From Oscillospiraceae bacterium (GTDB lineage Bacteria; Bacillota_A; Clostridia; Oscillospirales; JAAYXM01), in contig JAFQVE010000599.1 in NCBI GenBank assembly GCA_017408185.1, forward strand, positions 1 to 29,720: DNA of 29,720 nucleotides, read 5' to 3'. A model generated the notes under the pieces. The model was given only the letters and a program-made list of their open reading frames with translations, searched no databases and was not told where the DNA came from. The translations under genes were made by a program, and so were the position numbers. Shown in pieces: positions 24,801 to 29,720 of the stretch; position 1 is the stretch's first letter; the number at the start of each line of letters is the position of its first letter.

Positions 24801-27703
24801 ATCTCGGCGACCCGATATTTGCTCAGTATCTTTATTTTCTGAACGGAAATTCGGCTGAGGGGCTTCATTATGATGAAGATGTCAAAGACCCGGAGAGACT
24901 TGAAGCTGAAGTGCAGGAGGTTATCAACACCTACGGAGAACTCAAGCTTCCCTCGGATATGATGACAGGCTTTGGCTTCTCAATTCTGCGCGACGGTGAT
25001 GATTACACAAACGCGAGTTCACAGACCGCGCAGGATACGCGCCGCAATATTTGGATGTATTTTGGCTACAACGGCGGTCACGGTCATGAGGATACATTAA
25101 ACCTTGGTATGACGGCTTATGGGCTTAACTTCCTTCCGGAGCTTGGTTATCCTGAGGAAACGGGGCATCAGCCGAACAGGCGACAGTGGATAGACAACAC
25201 ACTTTCTCACAACACTGTCGTTGTAAACGGAGATGAACAAACCGATACAGACGACAGAGGAAAGTCTTATCACTTTGACGGAAACGGAGCTGTTCAGGTT
25301 ATGGACGTCTCGGCTCCCGATGCGTATGACGAAATAACAGACGAGTATCGTCGCAGTGTTGTAATGGTTAAGGTGGATGATGAGATATCCTATACGGTAG
25401 ATTTCTTCCGTGTTCTCGGCGGAAACGACCATCTCTATTCCTTCCATGCGTCAAGTGATGAAATTGCCGAAATGACAGGACTTGATATGACACCGCAGAT
25501 TGACCCGGTGACCGGTGAATACTCCGGTACATACGTCGGTATGAATGTCGAGTACACAGACCCGAACACGGGCGAGAAAAAGATATTCAATGACCGTGGA
25601 CAGGATCCAAATTCACCTCAGAAGTCGGAGTATCTAACGGTCTTCCCGCGCGGATATACGTGGGTGGATAAGGTTGACCGCGACGCATCACCTGACGAAA
25701 AGTTTGAGATTGATTTCAAGATTAAGGACTTTAACAAGGCGATTAAAAATTCATCAGGGCTTCGTTTGCGAATGACAATGCTTGATGGCGGCAACCGCGA
25801 TGAAAACCGCGATGTTCAGGTATCAACGGTAAACGGATATCCGCCGAACAAGGCTGTGAATAAAAACATCCCATTCTTCCGTTATGTATTTGTTCACCAT
25901 ACCGCAAAGGATAAAAATGCCGACCTTGATACAACCTTTACAACCGTCCTTGAGCCGTATCGCACTACGCGCTATGTGAAGGCAATAGATGAAATCCCCA
26001 TGACGCTTGTAAGCGGAAAGCTTGCCGAAAAAGACGCTTATAAGGCGGTAAGGGTAGAGCACACAAGCGGCAGAGTCGATTATGTATTCTATTCAACGAA
26101 CACCTCGGCTGTGTATGAGGCGGAGCTTGAAGAGGGAAAAACACTCTCCTTCAGCGGATTTATCGGTGTTTACACCGTGCAGAACGGCGAGAATACCTAT
26201 AAGTATCTCCACGACGGCACGCTCCTCGGCGAAAGCACGGGAGCACCGGGCGCGATTGAGGGCGCGGTTGTAGGCTTTACGGACGACTTTGTATTTGATA
26301 ACGAAATCATTGTAAGACCTGACCGTGAGATAACCGCGCAAGAGCTTGAAGCTATGAACCTGCCGGGCAGAATCGTCGTTGTAAACAACGGCGGAACAAA
26401 GACGAGAAACGGCTCGTATAAGATAGAAAATGCATATCTTGACGGGAAAAATATCGTGCTTGATATAGGATCTGTCACGCTTGTTAAGCAGTATCAGAAT
26501 TCCATGGATCCGGACGACGGATTTATATTCAATATCGAAATCGGGCAGTCTGCAAGAATACCGCTCACATATACCGAGGAGAACAATCCGGAGTTTACGA
26601 GCGTTCCCGATTCGCTTACGGTTTCTGCGGGAAGCTCGGTAAGCGCAAAGCTTGTGGCAGAAAGTCCGCTTCCGGATGTCGGTGTAACCTATCGCGCAGA
26701 TATTCTCCCGCGCGGCGCAAGCTTCAATGCGGAAACGGCAACCTTCACTTGGAAGCCGGATAGCTCTCAGGTGGGCGAAAACCATGCTGCGATCACGGTG
26801 ATTGACGACTTTGGACGCGAAAGCACAGCTCACTTTATCGTAACGGTTTACGGTTCAACAACGTCAAAGCCGACAAGCTCCGATAATGCTTCAACCGGGA
26901 ATTCCGGCACCTCCGGCGGCGGAGGCGGTGGCGGTGGCGCACCGACACCCGATGCTGACGATGAAAGCCTTCTCCTCGAGGAGAAGGTGCCGAGTGATAA
27001 CGAGGCGGATGAGGTGGAAAATACCGCACCCGATGCATCGGGTGAAACGGATAGTATCCGTTTCACCGACATTAAAGATCATTCATGGGCATCCGATGCA
27101 ATCAACGCACTTGCAAATGAGGGAATAATAAAGGGAACAACGGCAACGACCTTCTCACCCGCAAATAACATCACCCGTGCAGACTTTGCACTGCTTCTCG
27201 TACGTGCATTTAAGCTCACGAGTGACAGTACTGAGAACTTTGCAGACGTATCTGCAAGTGATTACTTCGCAGCAGAGCTTGCGACAGCACGCAATACGGG
27301 CATTGTACAGGGCATAGGTGATAACAAATTCGCCCCGCGCAATACTATCACCCGTCAGGATATGATGGTTATAGTGTATCGTGCACTACAAGCCTTCCTC
27401 CGGGAGGAAGGTGGCGCGGACGAAGTCCGTGACGGAAGGAGAATGACGGACACAACGGAAAGCAGCAACGTTGCGTCGGGCTCCCTCAGTCTCGCTACGC
27501 TCGACAGCTCCCTCCCGGAGGGAGCCTCAGCAGAGCAATACCCGGACTTTGATGCCATTGCACCTTACGCCCGCGAAGCCGTCACCGCCCTCATCAGCGC
27601 AGGTCTTGTCAACGGCAAAAACGGAAACATTGCACCTCTCGAATATACAACAAGAGCAGAGGTTGCAGTATTACTGAAACGTATACTGGATTATATTAAA
27701 TAA
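18863..27703 (+). CDS. Giant secreted SLH-anchored heparinase II/III-type polysaccharide lyase
   Basis: A 2946-residue surface enzyme. Residues 1-28 are a signal peptide (lysines, a hydrophobic run, cleavage after SFA). Residues 33-453 and 454-871 are tandem copies of one unit: a beta-sandwich (FYVYAGGKYAG in both) plus Ig-like Big domains. Another Big domain (877-970), a third beta-sandwich (970-1140) and three Ig-like stretches to 1445 follow. The catalytic part, about 1447-2250, has C1516, C1519, C1545 and C1548 as a zinc-knuckle-like pair before an all-helical region, then H2073 and H2075 in GHGHEDTLNL and H2116 in SHNTVVVNG, marks of the heparinase II/III C-terminal sandwich. Then come an Ig-like He_PIG domain (2574-2665), a glycine-rich linker and SLH domains at about 2732-2783, 2792-2842 and 2895-2942. 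The polysaccharide is unknown; a uronic-acid polymer is expected. The start has GAGGAGG 8 bases upstream. Confidence 0.85.
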   Translation: MKKVSLKAVSLFIAAIMIISLLPAASFAAEDGSITLDFTKNASGELHSISSIAVQTDLNGTNWTTDYSKSPKLVNSQTKLSGTTGISGKPRALIVGLQNRGDGTNISAWTDTDNGGENSVWTFMAKLGTDAKGYYDIKLKIPKVSNGGSFYVYAGGKYAGFVDGYENVGLGNVKSWTEYTLGPLYLEPDANGEIEIKLAYAGPVCDVGEKYGRFYINSMTFTPNNTYEEPDGWHIKEDIEDISGALTMYIGDEVDVRAWAEASDGTVFITNNFTSEHEADNKNYLKVEVAGNAVSLKNSDVYSSLRDGETLKYDKNTRFTGTFDGKLTAVNEGAATLTISAARGGEVLENKTVTVTVKRPTLEKAVLTVKKNPVKAMRETTFTLDLLRDDGGAYVGELSEVIYKSSDETVATIAGDTKTIKALKAGTTLLTAKVITADGAEKTAECELKVLENDGILTLDFTRDVKGELFSGEKDKIELSALDGEGWRTDADNTPKFYKPETLRRQFSKIPGKPSALVVACRNVVSSDNGNNVSWTDENGENSVWTIKAELGEGVRGYHDIKLTMPKNESGGSFYVYAGGKYAGYVDCYENIAIGDQTVMAEHNLGPVYLEADEHGEVEIKFAYAGPACDAGQFCARVFINGMTISPNNSYSEPEDRQINDDIEDTDGTVTIYEGDTLDFSAWAEADDGTVFVTNGYTSGHEPDTQNNLTVACEGSAVTLQNTNYYSSVRSEKIYDKNTNFNGTYNGKLTAVSEGEATLTVNAVCNGKQLESKTITVVVKKQKLVDAKLTVAKNPLPKTRTTTFSLTPIREDGKEFTDEFDVSYTNSAPAVAELNSDEKTILALLEGTATITATLTTPDGAEVVKTVDFTVSPKPILGEITASAENSNLLPGDKTEILLSGKTNDGYDADMSAFTEITYESADEAIATVDENGKVTAHAPGWVQITAKVTNEKGTILSSKTDITVHESVPSVTIDFSQTVAKSDNTLPDVTPGYTIVKAPATKLYSQYFISAAGKNFQNVSTLSTKGGDIFWPDPNAGGNETFAIAVNIPIESDYSISLLGALLNAGGIHSFYVDDQYLGDYSFYSAGDDRILGPEVTFNTVHLNAGVHTVYMHAIAKGKPDNYYARASLGTLTFTPVGGETELSHIDMGNIPDEYGLAVGEILSGDAMAYMNDGSTYHFGMYTSEGEVETGNIISAEVSDGLELLQFNSYEKGKTGKSAFRVIAREAGTDERLTVTATVNNKTITKEIKITVSEDAIKTAGGKPESEDIFVGDTVRLVPVTTLESGKVLPDNGSAESVFSTEDTDIIVIDENGNLTALEVGTATVKVETTFNGKTETGYFDVEVLPESMTGIEISAGGSRYIRLTDKGESDTVPLFVKIISNLGNEVDMASAEISAASTTPEIAGIDENLDIHPISEGEASFDVTVTIGKRTRTYTRTLTVVKEKNRSSYYTKEKREAVLENVGKYDWAKSAAGNTDKADFYVENLDAIYDLIHSEGIPRMRAIGPEADVDKYICKYCGVDLLAEYGSYPWLHNPLQRPWKIQCPDCKRLFPSNDFGSFYELGLNEYKEFDLQRALDAHHDMLFHKDGAECTCKLPEVERSPEWYDFYGYGVEGGYLYNEQYKDVDKSETALFREGEEVAVWGVDDGWGYVPGDSTGNTYTLYVNETTTTPERHTYIAEYLFHGLWRKSGSGDSNGGMVLTAINKLTDAYYYTGDVKYGRALAILVDRVADFYADFDMTLYDYQAWRSSDKCQGKLLNQIWENGPVQSFAEGYDITYELYDDPYVLEYIKNRGKTIKFRHAKNTASQIRTNCEDGILRGGLEALTGEASAVKGKANIAGNFGYPQKTNAVLAVVLDTQPETQKWLEYLMAPGWHESRNVIGGGVDELLVDVVDHDGHGNEASSYNNAWHTSLIDIMDVLDGYDKNNVADLYTHPKFVRMFYATVPLNAGYYSPEIGDSSSTLGSSFWMSEIVAMRGWENLGDPIFAQYLYFLNGNSAEGLHYDEDVKDPERLEAEVQEVINTYGELKLPSDMMTGFGFSILRDGDDYTNASSQTAQDTRRNIWMYFGYNGGHGHEDTLNLGMTAYGLNFLPELGYPEETGHQPNRRQWIDNTLSHNTVVVNGDEQTDTDDRGKSYHFDGNGAVQVMDVSAPDAYDEITDEYRRSVVMVKVDDEISYTVDFFRVLGGNDHLYSFHASSDEIAEMTGLDMTPQIDPVTGEYSGTYVGMNVEYTDPNTGEKKIFNDRGQDPNSPQKSEYLTVFPRGYTWVDKVDRDASPDEKFEIDFKIKDFNKAIKNSSGLRLRMTMLDGGNRDENRDVQVSTVNGYPPNKAVNKNIPFFRYVFVHHTAKDKNADLDTTFTTVLEPYRTTRYVKAIDEIPMTLVSGKLAEKDAYKAVRVEHTSGRVDYVFYSTNTSAVYEAELEEGKTLSFSGFIGVYTVQNGENTYKYLHDGTLLGESTGAPGAIEGAVVGFTDDFVFDNEIIVRPDREITAQELEAMNLPGRIVVVNNGGTKTRNGSYKIENAYLDGKNIVLDIGSVTLVKQYQNSMDPDDGFIFNIEIGQSARIPLTYTEENNPEFTSVPDSLTVSAGSSVSAKLVAESPLPDVGVTYRADILPRGASFNAETATFTWKPDSSQVGENHAAITVIDDFGRESTAHFIVTVYGSTTSKPTSSDNASTGNSGTSGGGGGGGGAPTPDADDESLLLEEKVPSDNEADEVENTAPDASGETDSIRFTDIKDHSWASDAINALANEGIIKGTTATTFSPANNITRADFALLLVRAFKLTSDSTENFADVSASDYFAAELATARNTGIVQGIGDNKFAPRNTITRQDMMVIVYRALQAFLREEGGADEVRDGRRMTDTTESSNVASGSLSLATLDSSLPEGASAEQYPDFDAIAPYAREAVTALISAGLVNGKNGNIAPLEYTTRAEVAVLLKRILDYIK
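18959..21481 (+). repeat. Tandem duplication of a 420-residue coding unit
   Basis: Two coding units, from about 18959 and 20222, are 423 codons out of step and similar along their whole length. Landmarks are LDFT (residues 36 and 459), FYVYAGGKYAG, YAGP.CD and EGDTLD or IGDEVD. The DNA has diverged, so the duplication is old or held by selection at protein level. Confidence 0.8.
26968..27017 (+). repeat. Palindromic repeat element 1 inside the linker before SLH1
   Basis: CCTTCTCCTC followed at once by its complement GAGGAGAAGG (26968-26987), then TGCCGAG...GGCGGATGAGG. The layout, a terminal palindrome then 'GTG.CG...GCGGATGAGG', resembles small dispersed repeats of gut Clostridia. It is translated in frame as LLLEEKVPSDNEADEVE. 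Confidence 0.55.
27393..27441 (+). repeat. Palindromic repeat element 2 between SLH2 and SLH3
   Basis: CCTTCCTCC-G-GGAGGAAGG (27393-27411), then TGGCG, an inner hairpin CGGAC-GAA-GTCCG (27417-27429), then TGACGGAAGGAG. It has the same plan as element 1. Translated in frame as part of FLREEGGADEVRDGRRM. Confidence 0.65.
27479..27527 (+). repeat. Palindromic repeat element 3 between SLH2 and SLH3
   Basis: GGCTCCCTCAGTC at the left, an inner loop around CTCGCTACGCTCGAC, then GCTCCCTCC-C-GGAGGGAGC (27507-27525). The CTCCCTCAGTC...GACAGCTCCCTC pattern is a recognisable dispersed repeat of gut Clostridia. Translated in frame as SGSLSLATLDSSLPEGAS, unlike any SLH sequence. Confidence 0.65.
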
Positions 27704-27706
27704 TTT

Positions 27707-27734
27707 TGCATTTTGCACTTTGCATTCTGCATTT
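27707..27734 (+). repeat. Four tandem heptamers between the lyase and aminotransferase genes
   Basis: TGCATTT, TGCACTT, TGCATTC and TGCATTT follow one another with a 7-base period in the 52-base gap before the aminotransferase gene. There is no terminator in the gap, so read-through from the lyase gene is possible. The function is unknown. Confidence 0.75.
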
Positions 27735-27755
27735 AGAAAACGGAGGAAAATAAAA

Positions 27756-29111
27756 ATGTCAAAACTTGCATTATTCGGAGGAGAACCGGCAGTAACATAT
27801 GTCGGCACCGGAAAGAACGACGGAAGTGATATGTTCAAATGGCCGGTTGTTACGGATGAGGATCGCGAGGCTGTTCTTGAGGTAATCAACAGCGGAACTA
27901 TGAGCAAAACGGACGTAACAAAGGAATTTGAAAAGGAATTCTGTGCATGGGTGGGTGCGAAATATGCGCTCGGAACCTGCAACGGAACAGCAGCACTTCA
28001 CGCTGCGATGTATGGCGTGGGACTTGGCAGAGGCGATGAGCTTATCTGTCCGAGCATAACCTATTGGGCAAGCTGTACCGGTGCGTATTCTCTCGGCGCA
28101 ACGGTTGTGTTTGCTGATATTGATCCGGACACTCTTTGCCTTGACCCGAAAAAGCTTGAAGAAAAGATAACAGATAAAACAAAGGCGATAATGGTAGTTC
28201 ATTATTGCGGACATCCGGCAGATATGGACGCAATTATGGCAATTGCAAAAAAACACAACCTCAAGGTAATTGAGGATGTGTCTCACGCACAGGGCGGCAA
28301 ATATAAGGGCAGAATGCTCGGAACGATAGGTGATATCGGCGCAGCATCGCTTATGTCCGGCAAATCCTTAGCGATAGGCGAGGCGGGAATTCTCTGGACA
28401 AATGATCGTGAAATATATGAGCGTGCCACGGCGTTCGGTTCATATGAGCGATTCATCACCGGTGGGATAGAAATCGAATATTTAAAGCCACTTGCGGGGT
28501 TACCGCTTGGCGGGTATAAGCACAGAATGCATCAGGTCAGCGCGGCGATGGGAAGAGTTCAGCTTAAACACTATGATGCACGTTGTGCCGAGATAAATAA
28601 AGCGGTTAAGTATTTTGAAGACAAGATAAAGAATCTTCCGGGAATAAAGCTTGTCCACGTGGACGAGAGCGACGGCTCGACGATGGCAGGCTGGTACGTG
28701 CCGGTAATCCGCTACACCAAGGAAGAGCTTGGCGGCCTTTCAATCTCGCGCTTCTGTGAGGCTATGTGCGCAGAGGGCGTTAAGATCCATCCGGGAATAA
28801 ACCGCCCGCTTCACACACATCCGGTCCACGGCACAGCTGATGTGTATAACGACGGGAAGCCTGTTCGCCTTGCATTTGCAAATAAAGACGTGCGTGAAAT
28901 GGATAAGGATCTTGAGGTTTCAAAGGATATAAACAAGAAGACCTTCTTCATGCCGTGGTTTAAGCACTTCCGTCCCGAGATTATAGACCAGTATGCAGCA
29001 GCATTTGCGAAGGTTATTGAAAACTACAAAGAGCTTCTTGCCGATGATAAGGGCGATCCGGAAATTCTCGGCGGCTGGCATAGATTCAATCATTCAGATA
29101 AAACAAAATAA
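27756..29111 (+). CDS. DegT/DnrJ/EryC1/StrS-family PLP-dependent aminotransferase
   Basis: A 451-residue sugar aminotransferase-type protein. GTCNGTAALHAA is the cofactor-phosphate loop, D174 in VIEDVSHAQG contacts the pyridine nitrogen, and K203 in MSGKSLAIGEAG is at the Schiff-base lysine position (family K..TTGEGG). ATG 27756 has GGAGG 9 bases upstream; the in-frame TTG at 27720 lies in the heptamer repeats and is rejected. The family moves an amino group to a keto sugar or an inosose; a few members are dehydratases. It is somewhat longer than the usual 370-400 residues. It follows the giant lyase by 52 bases, perhaps in one transcript. Whether it serves the redox pathways or surface-glycan synthesis is open. 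Confidence 0.88.
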   Translation: MSKLALFGGEPAVTYVGTGKNDGSDMFKWPVVTDEDREAVLEVINSGTMSKTDVTKEFEKEFCAWVGAKYALGTCNGTAALHAAMYGVGLGRGDELICPSITYWASCTGAYSLGATVVFADIDPDTLCLDPKKLEEKITDKTKAIMVVHYCGHPADMDAIMAIAKKHNLKVIEDVSHAQGGKYKGRMLGTIGDIGAASLMSGKSLAIGEAGILWTNDREIYERATAFGSYERFITGGIEIEYLKPLAGLPLGGYKHRMHQVSAAMGRVQLKHYDARCAEINKAVKYFEDKIKNLPGIKLVHVDESDGSTMAGWYVPVIRYTKEELGGLSISRFCEAMCAEGVKIHPGINRPLHTHPVHGTADVYNDGKPVRLAFANKDVREMDKDLEVSKDINKKTFFMPWFKHFRPEIIDQYAAAFAKVIENYKELLADDKGDPEILGGWHRFNHSDKTK

Positions 29112-29124
29112 AAATGAAATTAAA

Positions 29125-29164
29125 AAAGGGCTTGCAGCAAAGCATATTTCCCTGCAAGCCCTTT
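29125..29164. terminator. Terminator between convergent genes
   Basis: AAAGGGCTTGCAG (29125-29137) pairs perfectly with CTGCAAGCCCTTT (29152-29164) around a 14-base loop. Read on the minus strand the stem runs into six Ts, so it is a good terminator for the HAD gene. On the plus strand the tail is only TTT and less sure, though the stem is strong. Confidence 0.8.
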
Positions 29165-29203
29165 CAAGGTATTTATAAAGAGTTTGTGTGTAGTCGATCT
29201 GTT

Positions 29204-29720
29204 TTACGCGCCGAATATATGCTTTATCGCGTGGGTGATGCCGCCTTCGTCGTTTGAAAGCGTCACAAAATCGCAGATATCCTTTATCTCTTTTTCTGCG
29301 TTTCCCATAGCAACGGAAAATCCTGCAGCACGGAGCATTGTTTCATCGTTCATGCTGTCGCCGAAAGCCGCAACCTCGGAAATGGGAATGCCGAGCTTTT
29401 CGGCAAGGACCTTTATTCCGTTTCCTTTTGTTGTGTTGTCCGGCATTATGTCGATTAAGTTTTTGCCGGATGAAACAATCGTGAGTGTGTTGTCTGCATT
29501 GAATCTCTGCTCAAATTCGGGAATACGCGCAGTGTCATCGTGAATGAGAATTTTTACGATGTTTGAGAAATTATCGTTTGCGGGATATTGCGAAGCTTCG
29601 AGTATCGGAACCTTAAACTCTTCCGGAGCGGTTTCGTTGTATGCCATAAAAAACTTCACGCGCTCGCTTGAGTAAGCGTGGTAAACATATTCCGGAGTAT
29701 AGAAAAGATAATCAATTCCT
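29204..29720 (-). CDS. Cof-type HAD-superfamily phosphatase (N-terminus outside the window)
   Basis: The frame is open to the right edge, giving 171 visible residues. GDSMNDETMLRAAG followed by VAMGNAEKEIKDICDFVT is HAD motif IV of the Cof group, and the ending GGITHAIKHIF is typical of the C-terminus. The nucleophile motif (DxD) and the start would lie about 100 residues upstream, beyond the window. These proteins dephosphorylate sugar phosphates or other small phosphate esters. A GTG at 29659 is in frame but not a credible start, because the upstream reading (YTPEYVYHAYSSE) continues the fold. It is probably an unrelated housekeeping neighbour. Confidence 0.88.
   Translation of the reverse strand, partial: GIDYLFYTPEYVYHAYSSERVKFFMAYNETAPEEFKVPILEASQYPANDNFSNIVKILIHDDTARIPEFEQRFNADNTLTIVSSGKNLIDIMPDNTTKGNGIKVLAEKLGIPISEVAAFGDSMNDETMLRAAGFSVAMGNAEKEIKDICDFVTLSNDEGGITHAIKHIFGA

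Noticed and set aside
27393..27527. A CRISPR array or a transcription terminator at the palindromes in the SLH gene
   Set aside because: There are no regular spacers, the elements differ from each other, and the coding frame continues through them to a normal third SLH domain.
1..29720. tRNA, rRNA or riboswitch genes
   Set aside because: No cloverleaf, rRNA-like stretch or known riboswitch core was seen by eye in the gaps; a covariance-model search would settle it.

Overview
The window looks like a chromosomal stretch from an uncultured Clostridia-type Firmicute, probably a gut or rumen carbohydrate degrader. This is judged from strong AGGAGG-type ribosome sites, TTGACA/TATAAT-like promoters, AT-rich intergenic DNA, a surface protein with three SLH domains and bacterial Ig-like domains, and small palindromic repeats of a kind common in gut Clostridia. 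The species cannot be fixed from sequence alone.

Layout. (1) 1-136 is the C-terminal end of a probable large serine recombinase, so the left edge touches a mobile element. (2) 240-6836 is an AraC regulator divergent from an operon: type I dehydroquinase-like protein, a 33-residue ORF, Gfo/Idh/MocA oxidoreductase, dihydroorotase-like amidohydrolase, SDR, PIG3-type quinone oxidoreductase (MDR) and a DMT/EamA transporter. (3) 6837-7441 is decayed DNA with a broken AbiEi/DUF6088-like remnant and a truncated small ORF. (4) 7442-13541 holds a second, differently arranged set of the same enzyme families: AraC divergent from SDR-Gfo/Idh/MocA, then AraC divergent from SDR-dehydroquinase-like-MDR. (5) 13611-29111 has an AraC regulator divergent from an oligogalacturonate-lyase-like beta-propeller protein, a GH2 glycosidase, a 2946-residue SLH-anchored heparinase II/III-type lyase and a DegT/DnrJ/EryC1/StrS aminotransferase. 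(6) The right edge carries the 3' part of a Cof-type HAD phosphatase on the minus strand.

How the genes may work together (inference). The giant secreted protein would cut an acidic polysaccharide at the cell surface. The beta-propeller lyase-like protein and the GH2 enzyme have no signal peptide, so they would process oligosaccharides in the cytoplasm. The two redox sets each combine NAD(P)-dependent oxidoreductases (Gfo/Idh/MocA, SDR), a Schiff-base dehydratase-like TIM barrel and an enone-reductase-like MDR. This suggests an oxidise-eliminate-reduce route for a sugar acid or cyclitol that has not, to my knowledge, been assigned. Four AraC genes, each divergent from an operon, suggest four separately sensed steps.

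The most notable non-gene features are a 22-bp perfect palindrome over the promoter of the second SDR operon, a matched pair of promoters whose -35/-10 spacer is a palindrome, three ACGGTAAA repeats about 50 bp apart, and three palindromic repeat elements translated in frame inside the SLH gene.
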